From positions 1 to 8,069 of the forward strand of contig JACQPU010000049.1 of assembly GCA_016207365.1 (NCBI GenBank): DNA of 8,069 bases. Reading direction: 5' to 3'. The number at the start of each line of letters is the position of its first letter. Within the stretch, counting starts at the first letter, position 1. The translations under genes and the position numbers were made by a program. The DNA comes from Ignavibacteriales bacterium. Lineage in GTDB: Bacteria > Bacteroidota > Ignavibacteria > UBA10030. The notes under the pieces are model-generated. The model saw nothing but the letters and a program-made list of their open reading frames with translations. It was not told where the DNA came from and made no database searches. Of this stretch, positions 6,951 to 8,069 are shown piece by piece.

Positions 6951-7037
6951 CAATCCTACCAATCCTGGTAATCCTTCCCAATCCTGTAAATCCCAGTCAG
7001 ACAATCCTTTAATCCTTCCTAATCCCGTAAATCCTGG
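6951..7037. repeat. AATCC (GGATT) tandem-like intergenic repeat array
   Basis: Nine AATCC motifs start at 6952, 6961, 6970, 6980, 6989, 7003, 7011, 7021 and 7030, giving steps of 9, 9, 10, 9, 14, 8, 10 and 9 bases. On the minus strand the units read GGATTTACG, GGATTAGGAA, GGATTAAA and so on. A higher-order duplication is present: 6969-6993 and 7010-7034 agree at 23 of 25 positions, 41 bases apart. A short relative lies at 5532-5550. The unit is too short and degenerate for CRISPR and encodes nothing plausible. It sits between the serine hydrolase stop and a minus-strand terminator. Confidence 0.8.
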
Positions 7038-7040
7038 TAC

Positions 7041-7076
7041 AAAAAAAGTGGGCTGCCGTACGCCGAACGGCAGCCC
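7041..7076 (-). terminator. Intrinsic terminator facing the minus strand (distal)
   Basis: On the minus strand GGGCTGCCGT and ACGGCAGCCC form a perfect 10-bp stem with a 7-base loop, followed after two bases by T7 (the A7 at 7041-7047). No T-tract follows on the plus strand, so it works only for minus-strand transcripts. The nearest minus-strand gene ends at 7327 and already has a terminator at 7268-7290, so this one implies either a backup stop or a separate transcript ending here. Confidence 0.85.
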
Positions 7077-7245
7077 GTCAGCTCGTCGAAGGAGGCTTGT
7101 AGGTATTGACAACGAGCTGTTTGTGGGGGAACTCTGGGAGAAGGATTCACAAACTTCGTGCCTGAGTCCTTCCCCAAAAACAGCCTATCATTGCGTATTT
7201 CTCGACCGGCTTCTTCCAATTTCTGCAAAACGACACTCCCAGGTC
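7050..7245 (-). ncRNA. Candidate structured small RNA between two same-strand terminators
   Basis: No convincing ORF lies between the terminator of the TPR gene and the distal terminator. The stretch can fold on the minus strand: 7189-7194 pairs with 7109-7114, 7178-7185 with 7115-7122, 7171-7175 with 7126-7130 and 7164-7167 with 7131-7134, all in one register as a long interrupted rod. Three of these pairs are G-U on the minus strand and would be A-C mismatches on the plus strand, which agrees with the terminator direction. The 5' boundary is a guess, as no clear -35/-10 pair is visible. The size and rod shape would allow a 6S-like RNA, but I see no diagnostic sequence, and a processed 3' UTR of the TPR mRNA is an equal alternative. 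Confidence 0.35.
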
Positions 7246-7267
7246 TGCCAAAAATGAGAAGGGCAAC

Positions 7268-7290
7268 AAAAAAACCGGGCGAACCCGGTT
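7268..7290 (-). terminator. Intrinsic terminator of the Ku-TPR transcript
   Basis: On the minus strand AACCGGG-TTCG-CCCGGTT forms a 7-bp stem with a TTCG tetraloop; its last two T residues continue into a T7 run (A7 at 7268-7274). It lies 37-59 bases after the stop codon of the TPR gene. On the plus strand it is followed by ATTAAG, so it is not bidirectional. Confidence 0.88.
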
Positions 7291-7326
7291 ATTAAGTCGA
7301 GAACCATTCCTGACTTCTGAGCCTCG

Positions 7327-7935
7327 CTATCGTCGCAACCGGATGGTTTGCTCGAGGATGGTCAAGAGCTCCTGCGCCTTGGTGCTCTCTTCGGGCGTTG
7401 CAAGCTCGATGTATTTCTTAATAGCTTCTGCTGCTGCACTGAAATCGTTGTTCATTGCATGGACGAGACCCAGATTAAAATGTGAGTTGGGGTAATCCGG
7501 ATCAATTTCCGCCGCTATCTGAAAATGCGCCTTGGCAAGGTTCAGGTCGCCCGATTCAAAATAGAGGTTGCCTAGATTGTAATGTGATTCGAGATGGCGT
7601 GGGTCTTCCCTGAGCGACCGGGTAAAACAGTCAAACGCCTTGGTTGTGCCCCCGCTTTTCGATTCGAGAATACCAAGATTGCAGTATGCATCGGCTAACG
7701 AGTCGCCTTCGGAAATTGCCTGCTGATAGAACTTCGCTGCCCGCTCGTCCTCACGGTCGTCCAGCAGGAGCGCTTTCTCGAAGGCACTCAGAGTGTCGGG
7801 CAGGTGAAGGATCTGACCCGAGCCCTCGAACAATGGGAGTTGGCTTTCAGCTTGTCCGCCTTTAAGTTTCTTACGGACCCTCTGAAAGCCTATCTTGGCC
7901 GCTGGTTTCGGTGTAAAAGGAAGAATGTGGGCCAT
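7327..7935 (-). CDS. Tetratricopeptide-repeat protein with a possible sliding-clamp-binding motif
   Basis: A 202-residue soluble protein without signal peptide. Residues 1-45 are basic and low in predicted structure and contain QLPLF at 32-36, which matches the beta-clamp-binding consensus QL(S/D)LF. From about 47 on the protein is helical TPR: a first helix pair at 49-77 (TLSAFEKALLLDD, AAKFYQQAI), then units near 80-110 (DAYCNLGILESKSGG, AFDCFTRSL), 114-144 (SHYNLGNLYFESGD, AKAHFQIAAEIDP) and 148-178 (SHFNLGLVHAMNNDF, AAEAIKKYIEL), and a capping helix to 199. TPRs are protein-interaction scaffolds, so a specific biochemical role cannot be read from them. The gene starts 9 bases after the Ku-like stop codon, with GGGGG (7941-7945) as Shine-Dalgarno sequence, and ends at its own terminator, so it is the last gene of that operon. 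A role in DNA repair is inferred only from this context and the motif. Confidence 0.88.
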   Translation of the reverse strand: MAHILPFTPKPAAKIGFQRVRKKLKGGQAESQLPLFEGSGQILHLPDTLSAFEKALLLDDREDERAAKFYQQAISEGDSLADAYCNLGILESKSGGTTKAFDCFTRSLREDPRHLESHYNLGNLYFESGDLNLAKAHFQIAAEIDPDYPNSHFNLGLVHAMNNDFSAAAEAIKKYIELATPEESTKAQELLTILEQTIRLRR

Positions 7936-7940
7936 CCTTT

Positions 7941-7945
7941 CCCCC
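7941..7945 (-). promoter_or_regulatory. Ribosome binding site of the TPR gene overlapping the Ku-like stop codon
   Basis: On the minus strand GGGGG lies 5 bases before the ATG at 7935. Its first G is also the last base of the upstream TAG stop codon, an arrangement that favours translational coupling of the two genes. Confidence 0.6.
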
Positions 7946-8069
7946 TATCCCGCCTTCACCCTGCGCACCTTTTGCTTGGTCTGTGCAGCTTTCCTGCCCG
8001 TTGCCTTGGCCATCGGCTTTCGCTGCGATTTTGCCTGCTCGATGCTCTGCTTCAGGGCCGTCATGATAT
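7945..8069 (-). CDS. C-terminal fragment of a probable bacterial Ku protein (NHEJ), 5' end outside the window
   Basis: The 40 visible residues read IMTALKQSIEQAK followed by a Lys/Arg-rich tail ending VRRVKAG and a TAG stop. This fits the end of bacterial Ku, where a segment of the type (V)xDLMxALKxSIExAK precedes a basic, disordered DNA-binding tail. Ku binds DNA double-strand ends as a homodimer and recruits ligase LigD in non-homologous end joining. The identification rests on one short motif plus the tail, because the Ku core is beyond the edge, so it is moderate. An unrelated protein with a lysine-rich, histone-like tail is the main alternative. It is co-directional with, and 9 bases from, the TPR gene. 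Confidence 0.6.
   Translation of the reverse strand, partial: IMTALKQSIEQAKSQRKPMAKATGRKAAQTKQKVRRVKAG

Noticed and set aside
6951..7037. CRISPR array
   Set aside because: Units are 8-14 bases with a 5-base core, with no long conserved repeat, no unique spacers of regular length and no cas genes.
7019..7228. 69-codon minus-strand frame in the terminator-bounded spacer
   Set aside because: It runs through the 10-bp hairpin and T7 of the distal terminator and into the AATCC array, and its product has no recognisable features.
7041..7265. tmRNA or SRP (4.5S) RNA
   Set aside because: No tRNA-like TTCGA/CCA end or tag frame for tmRNA, and no SRP domain IV core (CAGGTC...GGAAGGAAGCAGCC) on either strand.

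Overview
The window looks like a chromosomal segment of moderate GC from a Gram-negative bacterium, most likely in the Bacteroidota/Ignavibacteriota (FCB) neighbourhood. Three things suggest this: a DUF3109-type cysteine-rich protein, a large DUF5916 outer-membrane protein with a cleavable signal peptide, and an RpoN whose middle region reads like FCB versions (KETKDFIKQKFESAKWF). The assignment is inferred from protein character, not from a marker gene, and the phylum is uncertain.

Layout. Positions 1-2585 hold a minus-strand cluster transcribed DUF3109 -> rpoN (sigma-54) -> hslV. The first two genes overlap by 13 bases and the next gap is 29 bases, so this is probably one operon; hslV runs off the left edge with nearly all of its length present. 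A 236-base divergent intergenic region follows, with a good sigma-70-like promoter for the minus-strand cluster and a C8/pyrimidine-rich stretch. On the plus strand comes an 878-residue DUF5916/CBM9-like outer-membrane protein (2822-5458). A 341-base gap then holds a short copy of an AATCC-type repeat and a hairpin. Next is a beta-lactamase-family serine hydrolase, probably a lipoprotein (5800-6909).

The 417-base region 6910-7326 is the most structured non-coding part. It holds nine AATCC motifs spaced mostly 8-10 bases apart with a 41-base higher-order repeat, then two intrinsic terminators that both face the minus strand. The roughly 190 bases between them have no convincing ORF but can fold into a long rod whose G-U pairs favour a minus-strand transcript, so a small RNA is a reasonable hypothesis.

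The right end is a minus-strand pair. The C-terminal 40 residues of a protein that reads like bacterial Ku (non-homologous end joining) are followed after 9 bases by a 202-residue TPR protein. Its basic, probably disordered N-terminus carries QLPLF, a match to the beta sliding-clamp-binding motif. The Ku/TPR/clamp-motif combination is the most interesting protein-level lead; the candidate RNA and the repeat family are the most interesting DNA-level leads. The remaining genes belong to known families.
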